Below the pieces are notes generated by a model. It saw nothing but the letters and a program-made list of their open reading frames with translations. It did not search any database and had not been told where the DNA came from. A stretch of DNA of 60,559 nucleotides from Clostridiales bacterium. GTDB taxonomy: Bacteria > Bacillota > Clostridia > Christensenellales > DTU072. Both the position numbers and the translations under genes were made by a program. Positions 26,262-35,648 of the stretch are shown here, one piece after another; position 1 is the first letter of the stretch, and every line of letters starts with the position of its first letter. The stretch is taken from NCBI GenBank assembly GCA_012838805.1, contig DUON01000019.1, positions 1 through 60,559 of the forward strand, written 5' to 3'.

Positions 26262-27623
26262 ATGTCTGATATAGTGGAAAAAAACAGAATAGACAGATTT
26301 GTCCAAACAGAAAAAACCAACTATAAAATTCCCGAATCTTTTTTGGGAAAACTAGACAATATTCCGTCTTATGAGGATTTTTATAAAGGATATTCGACCA
26401 CGCAGGACGAGATACCTCTATGGTGGACGCGTGATGTGGACTTGCCCCTTACAAAAAAAGAAACAAAACGCGCCCGAAAAGAAACCATTGCCATACAACG
26501 GGCCCTTGAAAATCACCAGATTCGCCTTGAACGGGCGAACCGCCAGTATTTGAAGATTCTTGAAAAACAGGAGCGTCAGTTCAAGGAAAGGTGTCTTGAA
26601 CTTGATAAGCAAGTGGAGCTAAAAAAAGAAGAGCTGGAGATGCTTCACAAGCACAACAAATTGGAGTTTGAAAACAGGCTTTTGGAACTTGAACTGGAGC
26701 TTCAGCAAATAAACCGAGAAAAGCAGTATTATGAAAGGGAGCAAAAGAGGTTAAAGGAGCTTGAAGAAAAAAAGCTCAAATTTAAGCTCAAAGAACAAGA
26801 CTGGGAAGAGACTCTGGCAAGCATAGACAGCGAAATACGCTCTACTTCCCAAGAAAAGGATAAGTTGAAGGACGAAGCCCAAAAAGAGCTTAAAGAAATC
26901 GGTATTCCTATTGAAGAAATAGAAAAAGAAGAGCTTCCCAAGCCAAAAGATAAATTTGAGTATTTTGAAAAATTCGACCCTGCGAATATTTTAGAGGTCA
27001 AACATATTACCCTTACCAACAAAGAGAACGGATATAACGAATTATATAATATTTCATTTAATGTCAAGAAATCGGGTATTACTGTGGTATGCTCAAAGTC
27101 TACGCGTCTTTTAAGGAATTTGGAAATGGCTATTATGCGTACGCTTCCCAGCCATTTACGCGTGAGTGCGGGACAGATTATGCTGAATGGAGCGGACATA
27201 GGCGAAGTTTTGAGAACAGATTATAGACAGTTTAGCAAAAATCTAATAATTTCCTTAACCAATATCCAAGACAAATTAAGCCGCAGCACAAAGAAATTTT
27301 CCAACGCCTTAAAAGGCTATAAAATTGACAATCATAGACTCAATAAAGCTTTTGAGGTATTAGGGCTTGACAAAAGCCTAAAATCAAAAAAACTATCTAA
27401 ACTTAGTGTGGAGCAAAAGGAAAAAGTTACGCTTGCGGCGCTCTTTTCCATGACACTTGCTTTGAAGATATTGTTTGAGCCACAGCAGGATATGGACACG
27501 GAGCAAAGGGAGAAGTTAATCGAATTAATAAACAGCAGTGACGATTCTACCGCACGACTTATTCTGACAAGCGATATGGCTTTAGCCGTTGAATTGGACA
27601 ACTGTTCACTATACACTTTATAA
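26262..27623 (+). CDS. Coiled-coil protein with C-terminal degenerate ABC-ATPase domain
   Basis: 453 residues, cytosolic. Residues 1-60 form a leader with a WW pair (IPLWWTRD). Residues 62-212 are a long charged coiled coil, and 243-453 follow the layout of an ABC ATPase with its motifs eroded. The Walker A position reads VVCSKSTR (274-281) without the Gly/Lys pattern, and the signature reads LSVEQK (381-386). Walker B is KILFEPQQDMD, keeping Glu406 but with Phe for the Asp. The H-loop reads LTSDMA. It is therefore probably a pseudo-ATPase, structural or regulatory. It has its own promoter and sits 33 nt before the large phosphoesterase gene, so the two likely share a transcript. No family recognised. 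Confidence 0.78.
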   Translation: MSDIVEKNRIDRFVQTEKTNYKIPESFLGKLDNIPSYEDFYKGYSTTQDEIPLWWTRDVDLPLTKKETKRARKETIAIQRALENHQIRLERANRQYLKILEKQERQFKERCLELDKQVELKKEELEMLHKHNKLEFENRLLELELELQQINREKQYYEREQKRLKELEEKKLKFKLKEQDWEETLASIDSEIRSTSQEKDKLKDEAQKELKEIGIPIEEIEKEELPKPKDKFEYFEKFDPANILEVKHITLTNKENGYNELYNISFNVKKSGITVVCSKSTRLLRNLEMAIMRTLPSHLRVSAGQIMLNGADIGEVLRTDYRQFSKNLIISLTNIQDKLSRSTKKFSNALKGYKIDNHRLNKAFEVLGLDKSLKSKKLSKLSVEQKEKVTLAALFSMTLALKILFEPQQDMDTEQREKLIELINSSDDSTARLILTSDMALAVELDNCSLYTL

Positions 27624-27656
27624 ATCTATAGAAAAGTTCTTAAGGAGGTTTGAAGA

Positions 27657-30600
27657 ATGACAGGCATACTCACCCGCAACAAGATTTTCATAACTATTGT
27701 CGCGGCGCTTATGGTTTTTTGTCTTTTTATTGGAATCTTTACCATAAATGGCAAGGCGGAAGCGGCGAATGAACTTGTTGTCGATAGGGAAATCAATATA
27801 GCTCATATAGCTGACACACACTATTATCCTTTAAGGTATTGCCACAACGACCACAACGAAGGAGACTTCGGCAGAATGATGGCGGGTGATTCCAAAATAC
27901 TCATAGAATCAAGCTCCGTGGTCAAAGCAATCTTTGAAGAAATTTATAAAAACGGCGCGGAACTTGACTATCTTGTGGTAGCAGGAGATATTACGAAAGA
28001 CGGCGAAATAGGCAGCCACCGCGATATGGCGAACGGTTTAAGATTTTTGCAAAACCGTATTAGAGAGGATTATAACAACACTGATTTTCAAATATTTGCT
28101 ATACTTGGAAACCACGACTTATACAACCATAAAACATTTTCATACGGTGGAAACGGTTTGAAAAAAGAAGTGGACAATGTTACCAGAAAGGACATAAGCA
28201 AGCTATACTTTGGACTTGGGCATCCCAATATTACATATGAAGAAATGATGTCTGACGACTATTTAAGGGACTTATTCATAGAAGAGGGCGTGGACGAAAA
28301 CACCTTTTTGCCTTATGAATACGACACAGTGAGAGACACCGCATTTATCGAATCTTCAAACGCCGATAATATAGATTTTATTTACTTATATGAAGAGTTG
28401 TATCCAACGGGCGCAAATGACTATAATGAGGGTGATTTGAGTTATATCGCCATAAACCGCGACAAGCCCTATATGATGTTTGCTATAGACAGCGAGGACT
28501 CCAATGCGGAAATAGGGCATACCGCCGGAGGCAGAATAAGACAGCATGTCATGGATTTTTATAAATACCACTCAGAAAACACTTTGCCCTCTGACTATAC
28601 TATCTTTGGTGCGACCCATAGGAACTTTCTTCCCCAATTTACAAAGCAAGCGAACATTCTTGACCAATTCGTAATAAAAGACTGGGTGCATGTGGCTGAT
28701 TTTTTTGCGGACTTAGGCATGAGGTATGTCTTTACGGGGCATTTGCACGCTACTGCAATAATGCATCATATCAGCTTTAATAACAACCAAATCACAGACA
28801 TAGAGACAGCGGGCGCAGTGTCTTATTCCGGCGGAGTCAGGTATCTGAAGCTTGAAGGGGGCATGTACGGAAACAATTATGCTGAAAATCTGTATTCCGA
28901 GTCCGTAGTTCTCAAGGAAGTGGACTTTGAGTATATTTTTGAAAACGGTTACTTGAATGATGCTTATTTGGAAAAGAACGACTTAAAACAGTTCATAGAC
29001 GGAACGACCTGTACGGACTTTAGCGAATATGCAAGGTTTAGGATTTATGAGAACATAATAGACAACTATATGTTCAAATATCTCTCAATAGCGTTTATTG
29101 AAGAGCTTGCCGAAATGGTTAAGGATTTTATTCCCGACAGCATAGCTTTCATTCCGCTAACAAACCTTAAGAATATGGCGGACACAATAGTCCTTAACCT
29201 CTTTGACGAAATAAACGATAAAATCCTAAACGGCTATGAATATCAAGGCGACAACCCCAATTTCGCCGATACGCCTTTCCTTGCTTTTGCAGATGATTTT
29301 ATGACCAGATTAAGAGCCATAGAGACGGATTCAGAAGGTCACAATTTGATAGAGGTGTTTTTCCATTGCTTCTATGCCCATTTATCGGGGAATACTTATT
29401 TTTCAGCTGAAGATTTTCCCGCATGGCTAAAGGAATCTTTGGAGAATATCTCAAGCGGAAAAGTCGTTCAGGAGCTTTTTGATGTGGTTCTTAATGAGGA
29501 GTACGGGCTCTATAGGCTTATAAGTGGACTTCTTACAGAAGAATTGGACCTTACCAAAAACCTTACTTCCACGCAAGTAAACCAGCTTAACTCTGTAGGG
29601 AGATTAATTGCTGGAAAGGATTTTGACGCCTCAAAGGTCAATTTGGACCTACTCTTGATGAGAACGCTTGGCTTTATTGGAATGGGCGACTTAATCGGCA
29701 GCGAGACTTCTCTTTATGAATTTGTAAACGATACATTAGACGACTATGTCACCGACAGCCTTATGATAGGCATAGGCGAGATTGCCGAAGAGCTTATAGT
29801 ATCTTTTGCGACATGTGAATATTATAACACAAACAAAAAAGGCGAAGTCTTGCACATAAAAGTAAACGAGGACGAGCAATTCACCTATATATCCATACCA
29901 AGGGAAGACAATCCTACGGTAAAAAATGGCAAGCTTCCCTCAATGCTTACGGTTTCTTTTGGCGAAAACCCCCAAACTGATAAAAACTTCGTTTGGTTTA
30001 CTGACAAAAGAGTAAACTCAACGCAAATAAGATATTCGCAAAATGAAAATATGACAGGTGCGATAACCGTATCAGGAGAGTTTGAGATTTATGCACATAC
30101 TTATCCGCTTATTGATGTGGGGATATTTGCCACCACAGATGTCAGCGAGATTGGCAGACACAGCGTCAAGCTTACGGGCTTGAATGCGGGTTCTACTTAT
30201 TATTATCAAGTGGGCTCAAAAAGCTTTGGATATTGGTCGCCCGTATACAAGATGACCACCGCTCCCGCCGACAATATACCTTTTGAAGCTCTTGTGATTG
30301 CAGACGCTCAAGGCTATACCCAAAAGGCTTATGACAGAGTCCACAAGACGCTTGACGGTGCGAAAAGCGTCTTTGAAGAAAGCTTTGCATTTGTCATGAG
30401 CATGGGAGACGATGTGGACAATTCAAGAAATATCTATCATTATGAATATCTTTTGAATACCAATCCTGAATTTTGGGCGAATTCCACCCAAGTTATTGCC
30501 ATAGGCAATCATGAGAACTATTATTTCGAACTTCCCGAAGACTATACTCCTTCAAGCGAGGATGTGGTTGTCGACGAATACAACTGCCACCTTATGCATT

Positions 30601-31331
30601 ACAATCCGCCTTATGACCCCGCTGGTCAAAATTTGAAGAGCGGAGCTTATTATTCCTATGATTATTCGGGAGTGCATTTTGTCGTTCTCAACACCAACGA
30701 TATTGACGACGAGAACAAGATGTCCCAAGAGCAGATAGATTGGTTGATAGACGATTTGGAAAGCAACGATCAAAAACATGTGGTAGTAATAATGCATAAA
30801 GGTCTTTATACAGCGGGCTCTCATGCGTTTGACGAAGATGTTATCAATATGAGGAAGCAGCTTCCGCCAATATTTGAACAGTACGGCGTAAATCTTGTGC
30901 TTAACGGACACGACCACACCTATTCGTTGTCGTACTATATGGACGGCGAAGGTAATATCATAGAAGACGCCACGCACGAATTCCAAGACGGCAGACTTAA
31001 GATAGGAGACAAGGGCACTCTTTATGTCACATTCTCCACCGTAGGTGACAAGTACTATAAGTGGAAAGAAAGCGACGAAGTGGATGTGTTCTTCGGCAAA
31101 GAAATGCTTAAATCCATGTTTGGAAAGCTCATTTATGATGGCGAGGATTTATATCTTGAATCCTATGAATACAACATGGAGACGGGCGATATCAGCCTTA
31201 TGTATCCAAGCGGAATAGGGCTTGAAGAAACCATAATTATTATCGCCGTAGCCTTGGCGGCAACGCTTGGACTGTCGCTCACACTCTTGACAATAACAAA
31301 GACGATTAAAAAAAGAGCTAAGAAAGCATAG
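27657..31331 (+). CDS. Giant membrane-anchored protein with two metallophosphoesterase domains
   Basis: 1224 residues. N-terminal signal/TM at about 9-30. The first calcineurin-like domain has IADTHYY (D53, H55), VVAGDITKDGE (D111), ILGNHDLYNH (151-154) and FTGHLHA (about 361-364). A long helical middle follows (about 440-750), then a fibronectin-like/purple-acid-phosphatase N-domain (about 760-870). A second phosphoesterase has IADAQGY, SMGDDVDN, AIGNHENYY (about 950), VVIMHKGLY and LNGHDHTYS (about 1083). A C-terminal TM (about 1192-1213) ends in a KKRAKKA stop-transfer tail, so both enzymes face outward. AAGGAGG precedes the ATG. Likely a surface phosphatase or nucleotidase; substrate unknown. 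Confidence 0.9.
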   Translation: MTGILTRNKIFITIVAALMVFCLFIGIFTINGKAEAANELVVDREINIAHIADTHYYPLRYCHNDHNEGDFGRMMAGDSKILIESSSVVKAIFEEIYKNGAELDYLVVAGDITKDGEIGSHRDMANGLRFLQNRIREDYNNTDFQIFAILGNHDLYNHKTFSYGGNGLKKEVDNVTRKDISKLYFGLGHPNITYEEMMSDDYLRDLFIEEGVDENTFLPYEYDTVRDTAFIESSNADNIDFIYLYEELYPTGANDYNEGDLSYIAINRDKPYMMFAIDSEDSNAEIGHTAGGRIRQHVMDFYKYHSENTLPSDYTIFGATHRNFLPQFTKQANILDQFVIKDWVHVADFFADLGMRYVFTGHLHATAIMHHISFNNNQITDIETAGAVSYSGGVRYLKLEGGMYGNNYAENLYSESVVLKEVDFEYIFENGYLNDAYLEKNDLKQFIDGTTCTDFSEYARFRIYENIIDNYMFKYLSIAFIEELAEMVKDFIPDSIAFIPLTNLKNMADTIVLNLFDEINDKILNGYEYQGDNPNFADTPFLAFADDFMTRLRAIETDSEGHNLIEVFFHCFYAHLSGNTYFSAEDFPAWLKESLENISSGKVVQELFDVVLNEEYGLYRLISGLLTEELDLTKNLTSTQVNQLNSVGRLIAGKDFDASKVNLDLLLMRTLGFIGMGDLIGSETSLYEFVNDTLDDYVTDSLMIGIGEIAEELIVSFATCEYYNTNKKGEVLHIKVNEDEQFTYISIPREDNPTVKNGKLPSMLTVSFGENPQTDKNFVWFTDKRVNSTQIRYSQNENMTGAITVSGEFEIYAHTYPLIDVGIFATTDVSEIGRHSVKLTGLNAGSTYYYQVGSKSFGYWSPVYKMTTAPADNIPFEALVIADAQGYTQKAYDRVHKTLDGAKSVFEESFAFVMSMGDDVDNSRNIYHYEYLLNTNPEFWANSTQVIAIGNHENYYFELPEDYTPSSEDVVVDEYNCHLMHYNPPYDPAGQNLKSGAYYSYDYSGVHFVVLNTNDIDDENKMSQEQIDWLIDDLESNDQKHVVVIMHKGLYTAGSHAFDEDVINMRKQLPPIFEQYGVNLVLNGHDHTYSLSYYMDGEGNIIEDATHEFQDGRLKIGDKGTLYVTFSTVGDKYYKWKESDEVDVFFGKEMLKSMFGKLIYDGEDLYLESYEYNMETGDISLMYPSGIGLEETIIIIAVALAATLGLSLTLLTITKTIKKRAKKA

Positions 31332-31362
31332 CACCAATTTTTCTTAAATAAAAAGAAATGCA

Positions 31363-31394
31363 AAAAATGCCGAAATATTTTTCGGCATTTTTTG
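31363..31394 (+). terminator. Intrinsic terminator after the phosphoesterase gene
   Basis: A 13-bp stem, AAAAATGCCGAAA (31363-31375) with TTTCGGCATTTTT (31380-31392), and a TATT loop, followed by more T. Confidence 0.9.
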
Positions 31395-31512
31395 TATGTA
31401 TACCATTTAAGGTATTAATTTATTACCAAAGAGAAAGCTTAAAACCCGTAAAAGCATAATATAAAAAATTTCTTTACATCTTTTTTACTTAAAGTTATCT
31501 GAACTAATTTAC

Positions 31513-31541
31513 TTTACTTCCATTTTTTAAGACTGTATAAT
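31513..31541 (+). promoter_or_regulatory. Sigma-A type promoter for serC-serA
   Basis: -35 TTTACT (31513-31518), a 17-nt spacer, and a perfect -10 TATAAT (31536-31541), about 34 nt before the serC ATG with AAGGAG ribosome site. No riboswitch or T-box fits in the leader. Confidence 0.7.
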
Positions 31542-31575
31542 AGCTTTAACAATAATAATTTTAAGGAGAAAAACA

Positions 31576-32649
31576 ATGAAAGTGTACAATTTTTCGGCAG
31601 GACCTTCGACATTGCCAAAAGAAGTATTAATAGAAGCTCAAAAAGATTTATTAGACTACAACGGCAGCGGCATGTCTGTTTTGGAAATGAGCCATCGCGG
31701 CAAAGTATTTGATGAGATTCACAACGAAGCTTTGAGCTTGTTTTCAGAACTTTTGGGTATAAGCGACGACTATTATATTCTGTTTTTGCAAGGCGGCGCA
31801 TCTCAGCAGTTTGACGCTGTCCCTCTTAACTTATTAAAAAAGGGCAGAGCCGATTATATTGTCACCGGAAATTTTGCCTCAAAGGCATATAGGCAGGCGC
31901 AGAAATATGGCGATATACATATCGCAGCGTCTTCAAAGGATAAGAACTATACCTATATTCCCGATGTCGATAATATCACTTTTAGAGAAGATATCGACTA
32001 TGTCCATATCACTACCAATAATACGATATTCGGTACAAAATACAACAGGCTCCCCAAAACCAAGGCACCTCTGGTTGCGGATATGAGCTCAAATATCATG
32101 TCTGAAGTTATGGATATAAATAAGTTCGGACTTATCTATGCTGGAGCTCAAAAAAATATCGCACCCGCCGGACTTACCGTAGTGGCAATCAAAAAGGAAC
32201 TTGTGGGCGACCCCATGGATATCTGCCCCACTATGCTTAATTATAAGACTTTTGCGGACGCCAACAGCATGCCCAACACCCCTTGCTGTTTTGCTATTTA
32301 TATCGCTATGCTGAACTTTAGATATCTTAAGAAACTTGGCGGCGTGAAAGAGATACAAAAGATAAACGAATACAAAGCCAAACTCCTATATGACTTTATT
32401 GACAATTCGGATTTTTATACCAATAGCGTGAATCCCGCTGACCGTTCAATTATGAATGTGCCTTTTGTCACACCCGATAAAGATACGGACATAAAATTTA
32501 TTAAAGAGGCGGCGGAAAACGGTCTTGTTTCTTTGAAAGGTCATAGGTTGGTAGGCGGAATGAGAGCAAGCATTTATAACTTTATGCCTGTGGAAGGAGT
32601 TAAGGCACTTATAGATTTTATGAAAAAATTTGAAATGCAGAACAAATAG
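31576..32649 (+). CDS. serC: Phosphoserine aminotransferase
   Basis: PLP enzyme converting 3-phosphohydroxypyruvate and glutamate to phosphoserine, the second step of serine synthesis. 357 residues, normal. It starts YNFSAGPSTLPKEVL and contains LFLQGGASQQFDAVPLNLL, the TNNTIFGT stretch and the PLP lysine in GAQKNIAPAG (K193). It ends with GGMRASIYNFMPVEGVKALIDFM. The serA ATG follows 16 nt after its stop. The promoter and the terminator downstream of serA define a two-gene operon. serB is not present here. Confidence 0.96.
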   Translation: MKVYNFSAGPSTLPKEVLIEAQKDLLDYNGSGMSVLEMSHRGKVFDEIHNEALSLFSELLGISDDYYILFLQGGASQQFDAVPLNLLKKGRADYIVTGNFASKAYRQAQKYGDIHIAASSKDKNYTYIPDVDNITFREDIDYVHITTNNTIFGTKYNRLPKTKAPLVADMSSNIMSEVMDINKFGLIYAGAQKNIAPAGLTVVAIKKELVGDPMDICPTMLNYKTFADANSMPNTPCCFAIYIAMLNFRYLKKLGGVKEIQKINEYKAKLLYDFIDNSDFYTNSVNPADRSIMNVPFVTPDKDTDIKFIKEAAENGLVSLKGHRLVGGMRASIYNFMPVEGVKALIDFMKKFEMQNK

Positions 32650-32665
32650 CGAGGTAAGAGCCAAG

Positions 32666-33811
32666 ATGAAAAAATATAAAATACTAAGATTAAATAAGAT
32701 ATGTAAAAGCATCTATAATATCTTCGGCAAGAACTATGAATTTTTGGACGAATGCGAAGATCCCGACGCGATAATCTTAAGAAGCCACAACCTTAAGGAT
32801 TATCAAATAAACGATAATCTGCTTGCGGTAGGAAGAGCTGGAGCGGGAGTGAACAATATTCCCATAGACCGCATGAGCGAAAAGGGAGTAGTGGTGTTCA
32901 ATACGCCCGGCGCGAACGCAAACGCCGTCAAGGAACTTGTGCTTTGCGGTATGCTCTTGGCATCAAGGGATGTTATCGGAGGCTCTATTTGGGTAAATTC
33001 GCTTGATACTGAAGATGTTACTCAAGAGGCGGAAAAGGGCAAGGCAAATTTTGGCGGAAACGAAATATTCGGCAAAACCCTTGGCGTTATTGGGCTGGGC
33101 GCTATCGGCTCTTTGGTCGCCAATGTATCGCTATGCTTGGGAATGAGAGTAATTGGATATGACCCTTATATCACAAAGGAAAATAAAGAAAAACTTGACG
33201 AAAAAATAGTGCTTACTGACAATTTGGACGAATTGTATAAAAAGAGCGATTTTGTCACCTTGCATGTACCCTTGACCCCGTATACTAAGAATATGATAAA
33301 TGCCGAAGTTATACAAAAAATGAAAGATGGGGCGGTGCTTTTGAATATGTCAAGAGCTGGTCTTGTCGATATCTCCGCATTAAAAGAAGCTCTTAAAACC
33401 CGCAAGATAAGCAAGTATGTAGTAGATTTCCCCACCCTTGACGCTATTAAAACTAAGAATATTATTGTCATTCCCCACCTTGGCGCATCCACAGCCGAAG
33501 CCGAAGACAACTGCGCCTCAATGGCGGCGACGGAGATAAAAGACTATTTAGAAAACGGAAATATAAAAAACAGCGTCAATTTCCCCCAAATCCAAAAGCC
33601 AAGAAAATATGACAATAGATATTGCATTCTATATAAAGCGGATTTGGATGTGCCAGCCGAAGTGGAGAAACTTTTGAAAGACGAAAACTGCTCCTATGAC
33701 GCTGCAGTCTCAACCAAAAACGGCTATGGTTATGCAATAATAGATACCGACAAAGAGCTTAACCTTGAAAAAATTCAAAATAAGGGCATCTTAAGGATAA
33801 GAAAAGTATAG
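32666..33811 (+). CDS. serA: D-3-phosphoglycerate dehydrogenase (short form)
   Basis: NAD-dependent oxidation of 3-phosphoglycerate, the first step of serine synthesis. About 381 residues. It shows GRAGAGVNNIPIDR, Rossmann motif GKTLGVIGLGAIGSLVANV, and LHVPLTPYTKNMINAEV. NMSRAGLVD carries the substrate Arg and PHLGASTAEAEDNCA the catalytic His. The C-terminal region after about 310 is a short regulatory-like domain rather than a full ACT plus intervening domain. The frame is open to 32630 inside serC, but the ATG at 32666 (MKKYKILRLN) matches the family start. It is co-transcribed with serC. Confidence 0.93.
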   Translation: MKKYKILRLNKICKSIYNIFGKNYEFLDECEDPDAIILRSHNLKDYQINDNLLAVGRAGAGVNNIPIDRMSEKGVVVFNTPGANANAVKELVLCGMLLASRDVIGGSIWVNSLDTEDVTQEAEKGKANFGGNEIFGKTLGVIGLGAIGSLVANVSLCLGMRVIGYDPYITKENKEKLDEKIVLTDNLDELYKKSDFVTLHVPLTPYTKNMINAEVIQKMKDGAVLLNMSRAGLVDISALKEALKTRKISKYVVDFPTLDAIKTKNIIVIPHLGASTAEAEDNCASMAATEIKDYLENGNIKNSVNFPQIQKPRKYDNRYCILYKADLDVPAEVEKLLKDENCSYDAAVSTKNGYGYAIIDTDKELNLEKIQNKGILRIRKV

Positions 33812-33834
33812 TCCAACAAAAAACATTGACTGAT

Positions 33835-33873
33835 AAGAGGCGGTTCGCAATCAAAAGCGATTCGCCTCTTTTT
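33835..33873 (+). terminator. Intrinsic terminator after serA
   Basis: A long stem, AAGAGGCG (33835-33842) with CGCCTCTT, continued inward by a G-T-containing GTTCGC/GCGATT pairing, then TTTT. Ends the serC-serA operon. Confidence 0.85.
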
Positions 33874-33990
33874 AATATGAAAAATAGCCATGGAACACCA
33901 AAAGCCAAGAGTTTGGTACCCAAATCATAACTTATACGCAATTAATAAAGTATTCATATTCCCAAAAGAATTTTCATAAATATATAAAGA

Positions 33991-34827
33991 ATGAAAAAAA
34001 TAAGGCTGCACCCCGTTTTTTTGCTCCTTATACTTGTTTTGGTATTAATGGGCAAATGGTTGATAGTATTAGGCAGTCTTGCAGCTATTATGATTCACGA
34101 GGGCGCTCATTATATTGTGGCAAGGCTTTTGGGATACAGGCTTTCCCGACTTGTCTTGATGCCTTATGGTGCTGTCTTATATACAGACGAAGAGCTTTTG
34201 CCAAACGACGAGGTATATATTATGATAGCCGGCCCTGCCTCAAACTTTTTCTTTGCGGCACTTCTTATGGCGATGTGGTGGCTGTTCCCCAAGACCTATC
34301 CTTACACCTATATTCTTTGTCAAGCACATGTGGCGATAGGAACATTTAATCTCCTGCCCCTATATCCTTTAGACGGAAGCAAGCTGGTATTGAGCTTGGC
34401 AAAAAATCGTCAAAAGACGCTTAAGGTCTTGAAAATTATGGGCATTGTGGCGTCTATACTTTTTGCGGCGGGTTTTGTGGTCACCGCTTTTTTCAAGATA
34501 AATTATTCCTTAGGTATCATAGGGGTATTGCTGTTTGCGGGAAGTATCACCGCAGACAGCAAAGAGAGATATATACACCTATGCAATCAGCTTTCATATC
34601 TGAAAGCGTTCTCCCTTCCTTTAGAAAAAAAGAGGATAATTGTCAACAGTCAAATTACTTTGTCCAAGATATTAAGAACGATGAAGCCATATGCGATTTA
34701 TGAAATCGAGGTGGTGGACAATAGCTTCAACACAATAGCGGTAATCAAGGAAAAGCAATTGGAACAACTGATTCTGACAAGCAAGCGGAATATGAAAATA
34801 GGCGAAATTCTTTGGAAAATCAATTAG
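33991..34827 (+). CDS. spoIVFB: SpoIVFB-like intramembrane metalloprotease (M50)
   Basis: 278 residues. The site-2-protease signatures are present: HEGAH (H36, E37, H40) within a membrane helix and NLLPLYPLDG (Asp128). Several TMs run through about residue 185, and a C-terminal soluble domain follows (about 190-278) where SpoIVFB carries its regulatory domain. In B. subtilis SpoIVFB cleaves pro-sigma-K at the outer forespore membrane. spoIVFA is not adjacent. No Shine-Dalgarno is visible before the ATG. Family assignment is strong; the sporulation role is supported by spmA, spmB and the SpoIIQ-like gene in the same window. Confidence 0.85.
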   Translation: MKKIRLHPVFLLLILVLVLMGKWLIVLGSLAAIMIHEGAHYIVARLLGYRLSRLVLMPYGAVLYTDEELLPNDEVYIMIAGPASNFFFAALLMAMWWLFPKTYPYTYILCQAHVAIGTFNLLPLYPLDGSKLVLSLAKNRQKTLKVLKIMGIVASILFAAGFVVTAFFKINYSLGIIGVLLFAGSITADSKERYIHLCNQLSYLKAFSLPLEKKRIIVNSQITLSKILRTMKPYAIYEIEVVDNSFNTIAVIKEKQLEQLILTSKRNMKIGEILWKIN

Positions 34828-34900
34828 ATGAGAAGTTTTGCTATTCATTTTTTTTAGGTTATAAACAAATCCAAGTAATCAATCTCAAACGGTAAAAAAT

Positions 34901-34929
34901 TTGACTAAACCAATTTTTGCCCATATAAT
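34901..34929 (+). promoter_or_regulatory. Sigma-A promoter for the cyclophilin-hslO-TPR operon
   Basis: TTGACT (34901-34906), 17 nt, TATAAT (34924-34929), about 30 nt before the ATG of the cyclophilin lipoprotein. Confidence 0.85.
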
Positions 34930-34958
34930 TATATATCAAATATACAAAAAGGGTTTTT

Positions 34959-35648
34959 ATGAAAAGGATAAAAAAGATAGTGGCTATATTATTGGCTGTT
35001 TTTGTTATGCTCATGGCGGTATCTTGCACCCAATATAACGCCAAAGACCCCTTTGAAAACGGTGAAGAGGATAAGAACAGCGACGAACCCAACGAAGAAG
35101 ACCAAGATACACAAGAAGAAAACCCCAAGGTTGTCATCACTTTATGGAATGACAAAAAGATAAGACTTGAACTCTATCCCTCAATAGCGCCGATTACCGT
35201 TGCGAACTTTATGAGTCTTGTGGATAAAGGATATTATACCAACACTGTTTTCCATAGGATTATTAAAGGCTTTATGATTCAAGCAGGCTGGATTGGGATA
35301 ATGGAAGAGGGGTTGTATTACAAACCCTCTCAAGAGAATATTAAGGGGGAATTTAGCTCAAACGGACACCCAAACTTCATAAAACATGAATTAGGCGTGA
35401 TTTCTATGGCAAGGGCGGCTGACCCCGATTCAGCTTCTACACAATTTTTTATTTGTTCCGACTCCAGCCCTCATCTTGACGGAGATTATGCGGCGTTTGG
35501 AAGAACAATAGACGATGAAAGCAACCAAACGGTCGTGGAATTAAGCGGTTATCCGACAGGAATATTATATGGAATGAAGGATTTTCCGATAACTCCCGAC
35601 GGCGGTTATGTTATAATAAAATCAATTGAAAGGTTGACGGATGAATAA
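34959..35648 (+). CDS. Cyclophilin-type peptidyl-prolyl isomerase lipoprotein
   Basis: 229 residues. Signal peptide with lipobox LMAVSC (Cys near 23), an acidic linker (ENGEEDKNSDEPNEEDQD), then a cyclophilin domain. Its motifs are FMSLVDKGYYTNTVFHRIIKGFMIQAG, SMARAADPDSASTQFFICSD and the LDGDYAAFGR loop. The R-x-x-x-F-M-x-Q catalytic pattern is kept. It should accelerate proline isomerisation in proteins folding outside the membrane. Its end overlaps the hslO start by 8 nt, linking an extracellular and a cytosolic folding factor in one transcript. Confidence 0.93.
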   Translation: MKRIKKIVAILLAVFVMLMAVSCTQYNAKDPFENGEEDKNSDEPNEEDQDTQEENPKVVITLWNDKKIRLELYPSIAPITVANFMSLVDKGYYTNTVFHRIIKGFMIQAGWIGIMEEGLYYKPSQENIKGEFSSNGHPNFIKHELGVISMARAADPDSASTQFFICSDSSPHLDGDYAAFGRTIDDESNQTVVELSGYPTGILYGMKDFPITPDGGYVIIKSIERLTDE

